A stretch of DNA of 64,000 nt from Rhodocyclales bacterium RIFCSPLOWO2_02_FULL_63_24 (GTDB lineage: Bacteria > Pseudomonadota > Gammaproteobacteria > Burkholderiales > Rhodocyclaceae), in assembly GCA_001828935.1 (NCBI GenBank), contig MHZX01000092.1:50115-114114 (forward strand). The letters run 5' to 3'. Positions 45,017 through 54,645 of this stretch are shown piece after piece. The position numbers and the translations under genes are program-made. The notes beneath the pieces were generated by a model, which worked only from the letters and a program-made list of their open reading frames with translations, was not told where the DNA came from and made no database searches. How positions within the stretch are numbered: the stretch's first letter is position 1; every line of letters starts with the position of its first letter.

Positions 45017-47485
45017 GTGATGGCAGCTGATCCCCGGCTTTGCTACCACTGCGGACTGCCGGTTCCGGCCGGGGTGGAATTCCCGGTCGAGATCGACCGC
45101 GTCCGGCGCGAGATGTGTTGCGCCGGTTGCCAGGCGGTGGCCCAGGCCATTGTCGACAACGGCCTGGGCGACTACTACCGGCATCGCGACGCGATGCCGG
45201 AAAGCCCGCGTGAGGCGTTGCCACAAGTCTTGGCCGACTTCGGCCTGTTCGATCATCCCGACGTGCAGAAAAACTTCGTGCGCCGCGCCGAGGGCGCCGC
45301 GGGCGAACACGAACAGGAAGCCGCGCTGATTCTTGAGGGCATCACCTGTGCCGCCTGCGTCTGGCTCAATGAATCGCATGTGCGCCGCCAGCCCGGCGTG
45401 ACCGCGATCGACATCAACTACGCGACGCGCCGCGCGCGGGTGCGCTGGGACGAACGTGTCACCAAGCTGTCGGCGATCCTCGAAGCCATCGCCGCGATCG
45501 GCTACCGCGCTCATCCCTACGACATCGGGCGCTCCGAGGAATTGGCGCGCAAGGAACGCAAGGCCGCGCTGTGGCGGTTGTTCGTCGCCGGCTTCGGCAT
45601 GATGCAGGTGATGATGTACGCCGTGCCGGTGTACCTGGCCGATGGCGACATGACGCCGGACATCGAGCAGCTGATGCGCTGGGCCAGCCTGATCCTGACT
45701 ACGCCGGTGATTGTGTATTCCGCAGCGCCTTTCTTCACCAGCGCCTGGCGCGATCTGAAATTGCGGCGGGTGGGCATGGACGTGCCGGTGGCGCTGGGCG
45801 TCGGTGCGGCCTTCGGCGCCAGCCTGTGGGCCACGCTGTCCGCCGCCGGCGAGGTGTATTTCGATTCGGTCACGATGTTCGTCTTCTTCCTGCTTTCCGG
45901 CCGCTATCTGGAAATGATGGCGCGGCAGAAGGCGGCACGCAGCGTCGAGACCCTGGCGCGCGCCATTCCGGCCTTCGCCACCCGTCTGCCGGGGTGGCCG
46001 CTGAGCGTGGCGGATATCGCCGGCGAGCGCGTCGCCGTGGCCGAATTGCGTGCCGGCGACGCGGTGCAGATCAAGCCCGGCGAGACCGTACCGGCCGATG
46101 GCATCGTCCTGGAAGGAGAGAGCGCCGCGGACGAATCGCTGCTGACCGGGGAGAGCCACCCGGTGCCCAAGCGCGCGGGCGACGCGCTGATCGGTGGCAG
46201 CGTGAATACGGCCAGCCCTCTGGTGATGCGCGTCGAGCGCGTCGGTGAGGGCACCCGCGTGGCGGCCATCCAGCGCCTGATGGAGCGCGCGGCGGCGGAA
46301 AAGCCGCGCCTGGTGGAAATGGCCGATCGCGTCGCCGGGCGCTTCATCGTCGCCCTGCTGGTGCTGGCGATTGCGACGGCGCTGGCCTGGTGGTGGATCG
46401 ATGCTTCGCGCGCCTTGTGGATTTTCGTCGCGGTGCTGGTCGTCAGTTGTCCTTGTGCCCTGTCCCTGGCGACCCCGGCGGCTTTGACCGTGGCGACCGG
46501 CGCGTTGGCTGCGCACGGCGTGCTGGTAACGCGCGGCCATGCGATCGAGGCCTTGGCACGCGCCGATCGCTTCATTTTTGACAAGACCGGCACCTTGACA
46601 GCGGGACGCATGACGCTGGTCGAGGTGATCCCGATCCAGGGCGACGCCGCGCGCGCGCTGGCCGTGGCGACCGCCCTCGAACGCGGGTCGGAACATCCCA
46701 TTGCGCGGGCGTTGGCCGCTGGCGCTGCGGAAGCCGGGGCGAATGTCGATGTCGAGGTCGTCGGAGTGCGCGCCACGACCGGTGCCGGCGTCGAGGGGGA
46801 TGTGGATGGACGCGCCTGGCGGCTTGGTCGCCCCGAGTTCGTCGCCGCCGTGCACGCCGCTGCGGTTCCGGACGATATCCAGGCCGTAGTCGGCGCTGGC
46901 GACACGGTGATCGCCTTGGGCAGTGCGGCTGGATGGCAGGCATTTTTCCGCCTGAACGACGGTCTTCGCGCCGAGGCGCCTGGCATGGCCGCCAAATTGC
47001 TGGCGGCAGGTATCAAACTGTCGATCTTCAGTGGCGACGCACCCGCCGCAGCCGGGAGGGTGGGCGCGGCGCTGGGCATTTCCGACGCACGCGGCGGGCT
47101 GTCGCCCGAGGACAAGCATGCGGCGCTGAAGACGCTGCAGGACGCTGGCGAAACGGTGGCCATGGTCGGCGATGGGGTCAATGATGCCCCGGTGCTGGCA
47201 CAGGCGCAGGTATCGATCGCCATGGGCGGCGGCGCCGACCTGGCGCGGGCCAACGCCGATGTGGTGTTGCTTGGCAACGATCTGCTGGCGCTGCCGCAAG
47301 GGCTGGCTCTGGCGCGGCGCACCCTGCGCGTAGTAAAACAAAACCTGGTGTGGGCTTTCGCCTACAATTTCCTTGCCATCCCGCTGGCCATGGTCGGTTG
47401 GGTAACACCCTGGATGGCCGGCATAGGCATGTCGGCCAGCTCGCTTCTGGTGGTTCTCAATGCCTTGCGCCTGCAGCGGAACTGA
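45017..47485 (+). CDS. ccoI: Copper-type P1B ATPase for cbb3 oxidase maturation
   Basis: N-terminal CYHCGLP..CCAGCQAV; CAAC HMA motif; CPC (VVSCPCALSLATPAAL); DKTGTLT; MVGDGVNDAPVLAQA; followed by ccoS. Confidence 0.93.
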   Translation: MMAADPRLCYHCGLPVPAGVEFPVEIDRVRREMCCAGCQAVAQAIVDNGLGDYYRHRDAMPESPREALPQVLADFGLFDHPDVQKNFVRRAEGAAGEHEQEAALILEGITCAACVWLNESHVRRQPGVTAIDINYATRRARVRWDERVTKLSAILEAIAAIGYRAHPYDIGRSEELARKERKAALWRLFVAGFGMMQVMMYAVPVYLADGDMTPDIEQLMRWASLILTTPVIVYSAAPFFTSAWRDLKLRRVGMDVPVALGVGAAFGASLWATLSAAGEVYFDSVTMFVFFLLSGRYLEMMARQKAARSVETLARAIPAFATRLPGWPLSVADIAGERVAVAELRAGDAVQIKPGETVPADGIVLEGESAADESLLTGESHPVPKRAGDALIGGSVNTASPLVMRVERVGEGTRVAAIQRLMERAAAEKPRLVEMADRVAGRFIVALLVLAIATALAWWWIDASRALWIFVAVLVVSCPCALSLATPAALTVATGALAAHGVLVTRGHAIEALARADRFIFDKTGTLTAGRMTLVEVIPIQGDAARALAVATALERGSEHPIARALAAGAAEAGANVDVEVVGVRATTGAGVEGDVDGRAWRLGRPEFVAAVHAAAVPDDIQAVVGAGDTVIALGSAAGWQAFFRLNDGLRAEAPGMAAKLLAAGIKLSIFSGDAPAAAGRVGAALGISDARGGLSPEDKHAALKTLQDAGETVAMVGDGVNDAPVLAQAQVSIAMGGGADLARANADVVLLGNDLLALPQGLALARRTLRVVKQNLVWAFAYNFLAIPLAMVGWVTPWMAGIGMSASSLLVVLNALRLQRN

Positions 47486-47494
47486 GTAATCGGC

Positions 47495-47731
47495 ATGGAC
47501 ATCCTGTATCTCCTTATCCCGCTTTCCCTGGTGCTGGTCTTCGTCATCGCCGGCTTGTTCTGGTGGTCGCTCAAGAGTGGCCAGTACGAGGATCTCGAAG
47601 GCCCGGGCTACCGCATCCTGATGGATGACGACAAGACTGCCGAGCTGCCGGAAAGCGGTGCTTCGGTCGCTGCAAAGTCTGGTCCTGCGGGCGTCAAACA
47701 GGAACCGGATTCAACCGCCAGGGGCGACTGA
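47495..47731 (+). CDS. ccoS: cbb3 oxidase assembly protein CcoS
   Basis: MDILYLLIPLSLVLVFVIAGLFWWSLKSGQYEDLEGPGYRILMDDD. Confidence 0.93.
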   Translation: MDILYLLIPLSLVLVFVIAGLFWWSLKSGQYEDLEGPGYRILMDDDKTAELPESGASVAAKSGPAGVKQEPDSTARGD

Positions 47732-47747
47732 ATCCGGTTCTGGCGGT
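47702..47747 (+). repeat. Interleaved inverted repeats (A-B-A'-B') across the ccoS stop codon
   Basis: GAACCGGATTCA / TGAATCCGGTTC and ACCGCCAG / CTGGCGGT in alternating order. Confidence 0.8.
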
Positions 47748-47782
47748 ATCAAGTGCAGTGGCCGCAACAAAAAAACACACTG

Positions 47783-47796
47783 TTGACTCAGATCAA
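47783..47796 (+). promoter_or_regulatory. FNR-type box
   Basis: TTGACTCAGATCAA (consensus TTGAT-N4-ATCAA, 1 mismatch). Confidence 0.7.
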
Positions 47797-47830
47797 AGCG
47801 CGGTAGGCGATAAGTAACCATACTTCGCGT

Positions 47831-47912
47831 GGGTTTTATGGAGATGGCTTCGCGCCTTCTTCGAAAGGCTCTCTGTTGGGGTTGGGGGTGCGCGCTGCGC
47901 ACCCTTTTTTTT
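47831..47912 (+). ncRNA. Candidate FNR-dependent small RNA, ~80 nt
   Basis: FNR box centred about 41.5 nt upstream of predicted +1; CATACT -10 at 47819-47824; hairpin GCCTT-CTTCGA-AAGGC; terminator hairpin + T8; no convincing ORF. Confidence 0.5.
47886..47912 (+). terminator. Strong Rho-independent terminator
   Basis: GGGTGCGC-GCT-GCGCACCC followed by TTTTTTTT. Confidence 0.85.
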
Positions 47913-48055
47913 CGTGCGCCTGCCGTTGGCGTCTGAGGCCGCATCCGGCGACGCAGTCGGTACTCCCCCGCGGCAATCTCCACCCAAGCCCCAGCATTCA
48001 TCGAGTGATAAGCCATATTGATAGTGCAGTTATTTTTGTTGAAGCTGGATATATT

Positions 48056-48069
48056 TTGATCTGTATCAA
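48056..48069 (+). promoter_or_regulatory. FNR box upstream of ccoN
   Basis: TTGATCTGTATCAA, perfect TTGAT-N4-ATCAA. Confidence 0.85.
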
Positions 48070-48175
48070 ACATCACCAATCGTTCGAGTGTAATCTCCCG
48101 AAAAATTCTTGTACTGCGCTGCATCAAACGCAGTCTGGTGAACGGTTTCTTTTGTTAATGTGAGGTGAATCCATC

Positions 48176-49597
48176 ATGCAATCGCAAGCGACTTACAACT
48201 ATAAAGTCGTGCGCCAGTTCGCTGTGATGACCGTAATCTGGGGCATCGTAGGCATGCTGGTCGGCGTCATCATCGCCGCCCAACTGGTCTGGCCGGAGTT
48301 GAACGTGCACGAGTTTCTGAGTTACGGACGCTTGCGTCCGTTGCACACCAACGCAGTGATTTTTGCGTTTGGTGGCTGTGCGCTGTTTGCTACATCCTAC
48401 TTTGCCGTCCAGCGCACCAGTCATGCGCCGCTGTTTGCGCCCGGGCTGGCGGCATTTACGTTCTGGGGCTGGCAGCTGATCATCGTCTCGGCCGCCTTGT
48501 CCCTGCCCCTGGGAATCACCTCCGGCAAGGAATACGCCGAACTCGAATGGCCGATCGACATCCTGATCACGCTGGTCTGGGTGTCCTACGCCGTGGTGTT
48601 CTTCGGCACCATCATCAAGCGCACGGTATCCCACATTTATGTGGCGAACTGGTTCTTCGGCGGCTTCATTCTCACCGTCGCGGTGCTGCATCTGGTGAAC
48701 AGTGCGGCGATCCCGGTGACGCTGTTCAAGTCCTATTCGGCCTACGCCGGCGTGCAGGATGCGATGGTGCAATGGTGGTATGGCCACAACGCGGTGGGCT
48801 TCTTCCTCACCGCCGGCTTCCTCGGCATGATGTACTACTTCGTGCCCAAGCAGGCCGGGCGTCCGGTGTATTCCTACCGGCTGTCGGTGGTGCACTTCTG
48901 GGCCCTGATCTTCACCTACATGTGGGCGGGTCCCCACCATCTGCACTACACGGCGCTGCCTGACTGGACGCAGAGCGTCGGCATGCTGTTTTCGCTGATC
49001 CTGCTGGCACCGTCGTGGGGCGGCATGATCAACGGCATCATGACGCTGTCGGGAGCCTGGCATAAGCTGCGCGACGACCCGATCCTGAAGTTCATGATCA
49101 CCTCGCTGTCCTTCTACGGCATGTCCACCTTTGAAGGCCCGATGATGTCGATCAAGACTGTCAATGCGCTGTCGCACTATACCGACTGGACCGTCGGCCA
49201 CGTGCATTCGGGCGCCCTGGGCTGGGTGGCGATGATTTCCATCGGCTCGATCTACTACCTGCTGCCGCGACTGTTCGGCAAGCCCGAGATGGCCTCGAAG
49301 AAGCTGATTGAGGCGCATTTCTGGATCGCCACCATCGGCATCGTGCTTTACATCGCCTCGATGTGGATTGCCGGCGTGATGCAGGGTCTGATGTGGCGCG
49401 CCACGAATCTGGACGGCACGCTGACCTATTCGTTCGTCGAGTCGGTCAAGGCAACCTATCCGTTCTGGACCATACGCCTGCTGGGCGGCCTCTTGTTCCT
49501 GTCCGGCATGTTGATCATGGCCTACAACATGTTCCTGACCATAGCGGGCGGCAAGGCTGTCGATGCGCCGGTACTCGCACCCGCAGCGGCTCACTAA
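48176..49597 (+). CDS. ccoN: cbb3-type cytochrome c oxidase subunit I
   Basis: [75 protein letters not shown]. Confidence 0.97.
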   Translation: MQSQATYNYKVVRQFAVMTVIWGIVGMLVGVIIAAQLVWPELNVHEFLSYGRLRPLHTNAVIFAFGGCALFATSYFAVQRTSHAPLFAPGLAAFTFWGWQLIIVSAALSLPLGITSGKEYAELEWPIDILITLVWVSYAVVFFGTIIKRTVSHIYVANWFFGGFILTVAVLHLVNSAAIPVTLFKSYSAYAGVQDAMVQWWYGHNAVGFFLTAGFLGMMYYFVPKQAGRPVYSYRLSVVHFWALIFTYMWAGPHHLHYTALPDWTQSVGMLFSLILLAPSWGGMINGIMTLSGAWHKLRDDPILKFMITSLSFYGMSTFEGPMMSIKTVNALSHYTDWTVGHVHSGALGWVAMISIGSIYYLLPRLFGKPEMASKKLIEAHFWIATIGIVLYIASMWIAGVMQGLMWRATNLDGTLTYSFVESVKATYPFWTIRLLGGLLFLSGMLIMAYNMFLTIAGGKAVDAPVLAPAAAH

Positions 49598-49665
49598 CGT
49601 CGGCCCGCGAAGCGGAATTCCCGACGCGCAGAGCGCTAATTGCACAGATTAAGGAGCTATAAATC

Positions 49666-50277
49666 ATGTTGACGCATGACAAAATTGAACGGAACGTGGG
49701 ACTGATGATCGTCCTGACCATCCTCACGGTAAGCGTGGGTGGCCTGCTCGAAATCGTCCCGCTGTTCTTCCAAAAGTCCACCACCACGCCAGTGAATGAA
49801 CTGGTCAAGCCCTACAGTCCGCTGCGCCTGTCGGGACGCGACATCTACATTCGTGAAGGTTGCTACAACTGTCACTCGCAGATGATTCGTCCCTTCCGCG
49901 CAGAAACCGAGCGCTACGGACACTATTCGGTGGCGGGTGAGTTCGTCTATGACCATCCGTTCCAGTGGGGTTCGAAGCGCACCGGCCCAGACTTGGCCCG
50001 CGTCGGCGGTCGTTACTCGGATCAGTGGCATCAAACGCACCTGCTGAATCCACGGGACGTGGTGCCCGAGTCGAACATGCCTGCCTATTCCTGGCTGAAT
50101 CGTCCGCTCAAGGACGATGCTATCGAAGCCAAGATGAAGGCGCTGCGCGCGGTCGGCGTGCCCTACACCGATGCCGAAATCGCCGGAGCGAAAAAGGCCA
50201 TTGAGGGCGTCACCGAACTCGACGCATTGATCGCTTACCTGCAGGGCTTGGGCACGGCGCTCAAGCAAGCAAGGTAA
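49666..50277 (+). CDS. ccoO: cbb3-type cytochrome c oxidase subunit II
   Basis: [32 protein letters not shown]. Confidence 0.97.
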   Translation: MLTHDKIERNVGLMIVLTILTVSVGGLLEIVPLFFQKSTTTPVNELVKPYSPLRLSGRDIYIREGCYNCHSQMIRPFRAETERYGHYSVAGEFVYDHPFQWGSKRTGPDLARVGGRYSDQWHQTHLLNPRDVVPESNMPAYSWLNRPLKDDAIEAKMKALRAVGVPYTDAEIAGAKKAIEGVTELDALIAYLQGLGTALKQAR

Positions 50278-50281
50278 TCGG

Positions 50282-50467
50282 GTGGACATCAACGACCTGC
50301 GTTCCCTCTTCACGGTGCTGGCGTTCATCGCTTTCGTCGGCATCGTCTGGTGGGCTTATTCGGACCGGCGCAAGACGACATATGACGAAGCGGCCATGCT
50401 GCCGCTCGACGATGACAGCCCGTTCGTGCCGCAGGCCATGCAGAATCAGGAAAGGAAATCATCATGA
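50282..50467 (+). CDS. ccoQ: cbb3 oxidase subunit CcoQ (GTG start)
   Basis: Short TM protein FTVLAFIAFVGIVWWAYSDRRKTTYDEAAMLPLDDD between ccoO and ccoP. Confidence 0.9.
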   Translation: MDINDLRSLFTVLAFIAFVGIVWWAYSDRRKTTYDEAAMLPLDDDSPFVPQAMQNQERKSS

Positions 50468-51438
50468 GTGATTTTGTCAGCGGCTTCTGGAATATTTATG
50501 TAGTGGGCATCGTGCTCGTCAGTATCATCGGGTGTGGAGTCTTTCTTTGGTCGCAAAGTACCGCCAGGCATGTGGAAGGCGAGACCACCGGGCACGTCTG
50601 GGACGAGGATTTGCAGGAGTACAGCAATCCGCTGCCGAGCTGGTGGCGCTGGTTGTTTTACATCACCATCGTCTTCTCATTGTTCTATTTGGCGATGTAT
50701 CCCGGCTTGGGCACTTATAAGGGGCAGTTCAACTGGTCGTCCAGCGGGCAGTACGACGGTGAAATGAAGAAGGCGGAAGAGCAATATGGGCCGATCTTCA
50801 AGAAGTTCCAAAGCCAGGAAATTCGTACCGTTGCGGCCAACAGCGAGGCGAAGGAAATGGGCCAGCGCCTGTTTCTGACCTACTGTTCGCAGTGCCACGG
50901 TTCGGATGCCAAGGGCGGCAAGGGTTTTCCCAATCTGGCCGATAACGACTGGCTGTTTGGCGGCACGGCCGATCAGATCAAGGAAACCATCCTAAAGGGG
51001 CGTGACGCAATGATGCCGGCCAAGGGCGTCAAGCCGGATCTGAACGGTGACCAGATCAAGGATCTCGCTAGCTATGTGCGCTCCCTGTCGGGTCTGGCTA
51101 ATGATTCCATTCGCGCCCAGCGCGGCAAGGAACTGTTTGCTGCTGCGTGCGGTGCATGTCATGGACCGGAAGGCAAGGGTACCGTCGGCGTGGCGCCGAA
51201 CCTGGCGGACAAGGTCTGGCTGTATGGCAGTTCCGAGGAAACCATCATTGAGACGATCTCGAAGGGTCGCACCAACCGCATGCCGGCGTTCGGCGAGTTC
51301 CTCGGCGACGCCAAGGTGCATTTGCTGACCGCCTATGTCTATGGACTCGGTGGTGGCGTCAAGGACGCTCCCGTGGCGGCGCCTGTAGAGGCACCCGCAG
51401 CGGTACCGGCTGAAGCGGCACCCGCGGAAAAGAAGTAG
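50464..51438 (+). CDS. ccoP: cbb3-type cytochrome c oxidase subunit III (diheme)
   Basis: GHVWDEDLQEYSNPLPSWWRWLFYITIVF; CSQCH and CGACH heme motifs. Confidence 0.97.
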   Translation: MSDFVSGFWNIYVVGIVLVSIIGCGVFLWSQSTARHVEGETTGHVWDEDLQEYSNPLPSWWRWLFYITIVFSLFYLAMYPGLGTYKGQFNWSSSGQYDGEMKKAEEQYGPIFKKFQSQEIRTVAANSEAKEMGQRLFLTYCSQCHGSDAKGGKGFPNLADNDWLFGGTADQIKETILKGRDAMMPAKGVKPDLNGDQIKDLASYVRSLSGLANDSIRAQRGKELFAAACGACHGPEGKGTVGVAPNLADKVWLYGSSEETIIETISKGRTNRMPAFGEFLGDAKVHLLTAYVYGLGGGVKDAPVAAPVEAPAAVPAEAAPAEKK

Positions 51439-51449
51439 ACTAGCTGCAC

Positions 51450-51486
51450 TTCCCCGGCGCCAAGTCTGTGGCGCCGGGGAATTTTT
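51450..51486 (+). terminator. Rho-independent terminator after ccoNOQP
   Basis: TTCCCCGGCGCCA-AGTCTG-TGGCGCCGGGGAA-TTTTT. Confidence 0.88.
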
Positions 51487-51515
51487 GGTCAGCTTTATCA
51501 GAATATCGTAATACG

Positions 51516-52943
51516 ATGATCATGGCGTCAATCACCCCAAATCCGTCGCAGGAGAGCAAGCCCAGCTTCGTCGAGGAAAGCCTCTACGAAGTGCACAAGA
51601 AGGTACACCCGCGTGCCGTCAGTGGTGTATTCGCCACTTGGCGCTGGGCGCTCGTGTGGTTCACCCAACTGGCGTATTACGGAACGTGCTGGTTGCCCTG
51701 GAATGGGCGGCAAGCCGTTTTGTTCGATCTGGTTGAACGCAAGTTTTATATCTTCGGCCTGGTGTTCTGGCCGCAGGACGTGATATTCCTGTCGATCCTG
51801 CTGATTATTTCTGCATATTCACTATTTCTGTTTACGGCGGTTGGTGGCCGCTTATGGTGCGGCTACGCCTGTCCGCAGACGGTGTATACGGAAATATTCA
51901 CTTGGATCGAGCAGAAAATCGAAGGTGAGCGCAACGCGCGAATCAAGCTCGATGCCGCACCCATGAGCGCGCGCAAGTTGTGGTTACGCACCGCAAAATA
52001 TGGTTCCTGGATACTGTTGGCGCTGTGGACCGGATTCACCTTTGTTGGCTATTTCTCACCGATCAAGACCCTGTGGTCTTCGGTTCTGAGTTTCTCGCTG
52101 GGCCCCTGGGAAACATTCTGGATGCTGTTTTACGGCGCCTTCACTTACCTGTTTGCCGGCCATCTGCGTGAGCAGGTGTGCAAACACATGTGCCCCTATG
52201 CCCGTTTCCAGGGTGTGATGTTCGATCCCGACACGCTCACGATCACTTACGACACGGAACGCGGCGAGCCCCGTGGTGCGAGGAAGAAAGGGGTTAATCC
52301 GCAGTCGATCGCGAAGGGCGATTGTGTCGATTGCGGTATCTGCGTGCAGGTTTGCCCGACCGGCATTGATATTCGCGACGGCCTCCAGTACGAGTGCATC
52401 GGTTGCGCGGCCTGCATCGACGCCTGCGATCAGGTGATGGAGAAAATGGACTATCCGAAAGGACTGATCCGTTATTCCACCGAGCATGCGATCGAAGCAC
52501 ACTGGGGCTGGAAGGAGATCATCGGCCATGTCGTCCGGCCGCGGGTCATCATCTACTCCGCGATCCTCGGTGCGATTTGCGTGGCCTTTGTCTGGGGTAT
52601 CGCCACCAAGGCGAGCCTGCGGGTGGACGTGATCCGCGATCGTGCAACGCTGGCGCGCGAGGTCGAGGGTGGCCTGATTGAGAACGTATATAGACTTCAC
52701 GTCATCAACGTATCCGAGCAGCCGCATCGTTATTCGATCAGCGTATCCGGCCTGGCGGGAATCGACATGACAGGAGATCGCATCGTTGAAGTTCCGCCCG
52801 CTGCGGCCAAGACGTATACCGTGCAAGTGCGCGTACCGCCGGATTCGGGCAAGAAAGGCTCGAATCAAATCTTCTTTGACGTGAAGTCTCTCGCCGACGA
52901 GAAGGTGGCTGTGCACGAAAAAGCCACATTCCTGCAGCCATGA
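51516..52943 (+). CDS. ccoG: cbb3 oxidase accessory ferredoxin-like protein CcoG
   Basis: WCGYACPQTVYTEIF; CKHMCPYARFQGVMFD; CVDCGICVQVCPTGIDIRDGLQYECIGCAACIDACD; start could be 51522. Confidence 0.95.
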   Translation: MIMASITPNPSQESKPSFVEESLYEVHKKVHPRAVSGVFATWRWALVWFTQLAYYGTCWLPWNGRQAVLFDLVERKFYIFGLVFWPQDVIFLSILLIISAYSLFLFTAVGGRLWCGYACPQTVYTEIFTWIEQKIEGERNARIKLDAAPMSARKLWLRTAKYGSWILLALWTGFTFVGYFSPIKTLWSSVLSFSLGPWETFWMLFYGAFTYLFAGHLREQVCKHMCPYARFQGVMFDPDTLTITYDTERGEPRGARKKGVNPQSIAKGDCVDCGICVQVCPTGIDIRDGLQYECIGCAACIDACDQVMEKMDYPKGLIRYSTEHAIEAHWGWKEIIGHVVRPRVIIYSAILGAICVAFVWGIATKASLRVDVIRDRATLAREVEGGLIENVYRLHVINVSEQPHRYSISVSGLAGIDMTGDRIVEVPPAAAKTYTVQVRVPPDSGKKGSNQIFFDVKSLADEKVAVHEKATFLQP

Positions 52944-53497
52944 CGGAAGCCAAAATCAATAGCGTTGCCAGCCGTCCCTGGTACCGAGAGCCCTGGCCTT
53001 GGATTCTGGCGGCGGGGCCATTCATCGTGGTGGTGGCGGCGATCTACACGGCGTGGCTGGCCGTGAAGAGCAACGACGGGCTGGTTACCGACGATTACTA
53101 CAAGAAGGGCCTCTCGGCCAACCAAACCATTGCACGCAGCGAACAGGCAGCAAAGATGGGCTTGGTAGCCGGAGTTCGGATTACCAGCGAAACTTTGTCG
53201 GTGCGCCTTCAGGCGAGTGACAGCAGCTTCGTAATGCCGCCGACCCTGGCGGTGACAATTTCCCATCCAACCCGTGCCGGTCTGGATCAGGCCCGCGTGC
53301 TGGTGCGTGATGGCACCCTTTATACCGGCACCGTACGCCTGCCGGCCGCAGGACACTGGTTGGTGCTGCTCGAAGACGAGCGCAAGACCTGGCGCCTGAT
53401 GGGTAATGTGATTCTGCCGGCAAACGGGGAAACGCTCATTGGCGGACCGGCGACGCCGCCGCGAGCTGCACCCGCACCTGCAGATATTCGCAACTGA
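52940..53497 (+). CDS. ccoH: FixH family protein (CcoH)
   Basis: WYREPWPWILAAGPFIVVVAAIYTAWLAVKSNDGLVTDDYYKKGLSANQ. Confidence 0.9.
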   Translation: MTEAKINSVASRPWYREPWPWILAAGPFIVVVAAIYTAWLAVKSNDGLVTDDYYKKGLSANQTIARSEQAAKMGLVAGVRITSETLSVRLQASDSSFVMPPTLAVTISHPTRAGLDQARVLVRDGTLYTGTVRLPAAGHWLVLLEDERKTWRLMGNVILPANGETLIGGPATPPRAAPAPADIRN

Positions 53498-53523
53498 ATC
53501 GATCGTTCAAAGGAGAAAACTTC

Positions 53524-53664
53524 ATGGAAGCTTGGAAACTTTTGCTCGGTAGCGACATCGGCCTGCTTAGCCTGTTTACAATCGGCTTCGTCATCGTCAT
53601 GGCCGTATTCATGGTGGGGTTCTACAAGAAAAAGGCCGAAGAGGACGCCAACAAGGCGAAGTAA
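53524..53664 (+). CDS. DUF3149-type small membrane protein (46 aa, absent from the ORF track)
   Basis: MEAWKLLLGSDIGLLSLFTIGFVIVMAVFMVGFYKKKAEEDANKAK; upstream AAAGGAG RBS. Confidence 0.85.
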   Translation: MEAWKLLLGSDIGLLSLFTIGFVIVMAVFMVGFYKKKAEEDANKAK

Positions 53665-53698
53665 GCGTTTCCCCTTCCAGACTCCGAAGGAGAGCAGA

Positions 53699-53971
53699 AT
53701 GCAGAAGATCTTATGGGTGTTGTGGCCCTCGTTTGTGGTCGCCGGTATCGCCGAAGGAATTTTCTTCACCGTGATCGATCCGCAAGAGCTCTATCTCTTC
53801 GGGCAGCCGGTGCATTTCTCGAAGATCGCGACCTACTCAGTTGGTTTCTTTGGTTTCTGGGCAGTTTGCGCGGCGTCCAGTTTGATGACGTGGTTCCTGC
53901 AACTCAGCGCCTCCGACCTGAACAAGAACATGCACACCCCGCACCATTCGGGAGGCAGCGTCCAGCAATGA
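53699..53971 (+). CDS. Small membrane protein in the cco cluster, unknown function
   Basis: Two predicted TM segments; MQKILWVLWPSFVVAGIAEGIFFTVIDPQEL; upstream AAGGAG RBS. Confidence 0.75.
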   Translation: MQKILWVLWPSFVVAGIAEGIFFTVIDPQELYLFGQPVHFSKIATYSVGFFGFWAVCAASSLMTWFLQLSASDLNKNMHTPHHSGGSVQQ

Positions 53972-53973
53972 CG

Positions 53974-53993
53974 CGGCCCGCAACTGCGGGCCG
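53974..53993 (+). terminator. Stem-loop terminator
   Basis: CGGCCCGC-AACT-GCGGGCCG, then GTGTTTGATGTTT. Confidence 0.5.
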
Positions 53994-54147
53994 GTGTTTG
54001 ATGTTTGGGCTTCCGCCCAAGGCGCTGCCTATTGCGCGGGCATCAAGGTTCGATCGCCATCTCCCGTAAGGCGATCACGCCACCGAATTCGTGGCGTCGG
54101 GCTGCTTGTCCTGCTGCGGTGTGTCGCTGCGGGCGTTATTCGGCTTT

Positions 54148-54591
54148 TCAGCGGTAGACCAGTACCGGAATTTTCGAATGCGTCAGGACCTTTTGTGTTT
54201 CGGACCCGAGCAGGAGTCCGCTGATACCCCGACGTCCGTGGGACGCCATGAAAATCAGGTCCGCGCCGGCATCTTCGGCGGCCGCGATGATTGCCTCATA
54301 AGGAATATCGCTTACGGCACTCGTTCCGGCGCAGGTCACGCCCTCCGCCTTGGCAGCGGCTTCGTGCGCAGCGAGAATTTCCTTTGCCTGCTGGTCTGCC
54401 ATTTCCGCGAACTTGTCCGGCGTGGTGGGGTCAATCAAGGCGCCCTCGCCATAAAACGCCACGGGATAATCCGGTTTCGCGAAAAAGAAGGTCACCTTTG
54501 CCCCGGTCTCCTTGGCAAAGGCGATTGCACGCTTTGCGGTGTCAGCCGACAACTGCGTTCCATCGGTCGGAACGAGAATATGCTTGAACAT
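54148..54591 (-). CDS. Universal stress protein (UspA family)
   Basis: MFKHILVPTDGTQLSADTAKRAIAFAKETGAKVTFF ... DLIFMASHGRRGISGLLLGSETQKVLTHSKIPVLVYR. Confidence 0.93.
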   Translation of the reverse strand: MFKHILVPTDGTQLSADTAKRAIAFAKETGAKVTFFFAKPDYPVAFYGEGALIDPTTPDKFAEMADQQAKEILAAHEAAAKAEGVTCAGTSAVSDIPYEAIIAAAEDAGADLIFMASHGRRGISGLLLGSETQKVLTHSKIPVLVYR

Positions 54592-54645
54592 GGGATTTGA
54601 TCCTTAAAAAGATAATCTAGCCTAGCGTACCAATGAACGGCGGCG

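Noticed and set aside
47711-48163. ORFs 47711-48127 (-) and 47876-48163 (+) in the ccoS-ccoN spacer
   Set aside because: No RBS or family resemblance; they cross the FNR boxes and terminator, so a noncoding interpretation fits better
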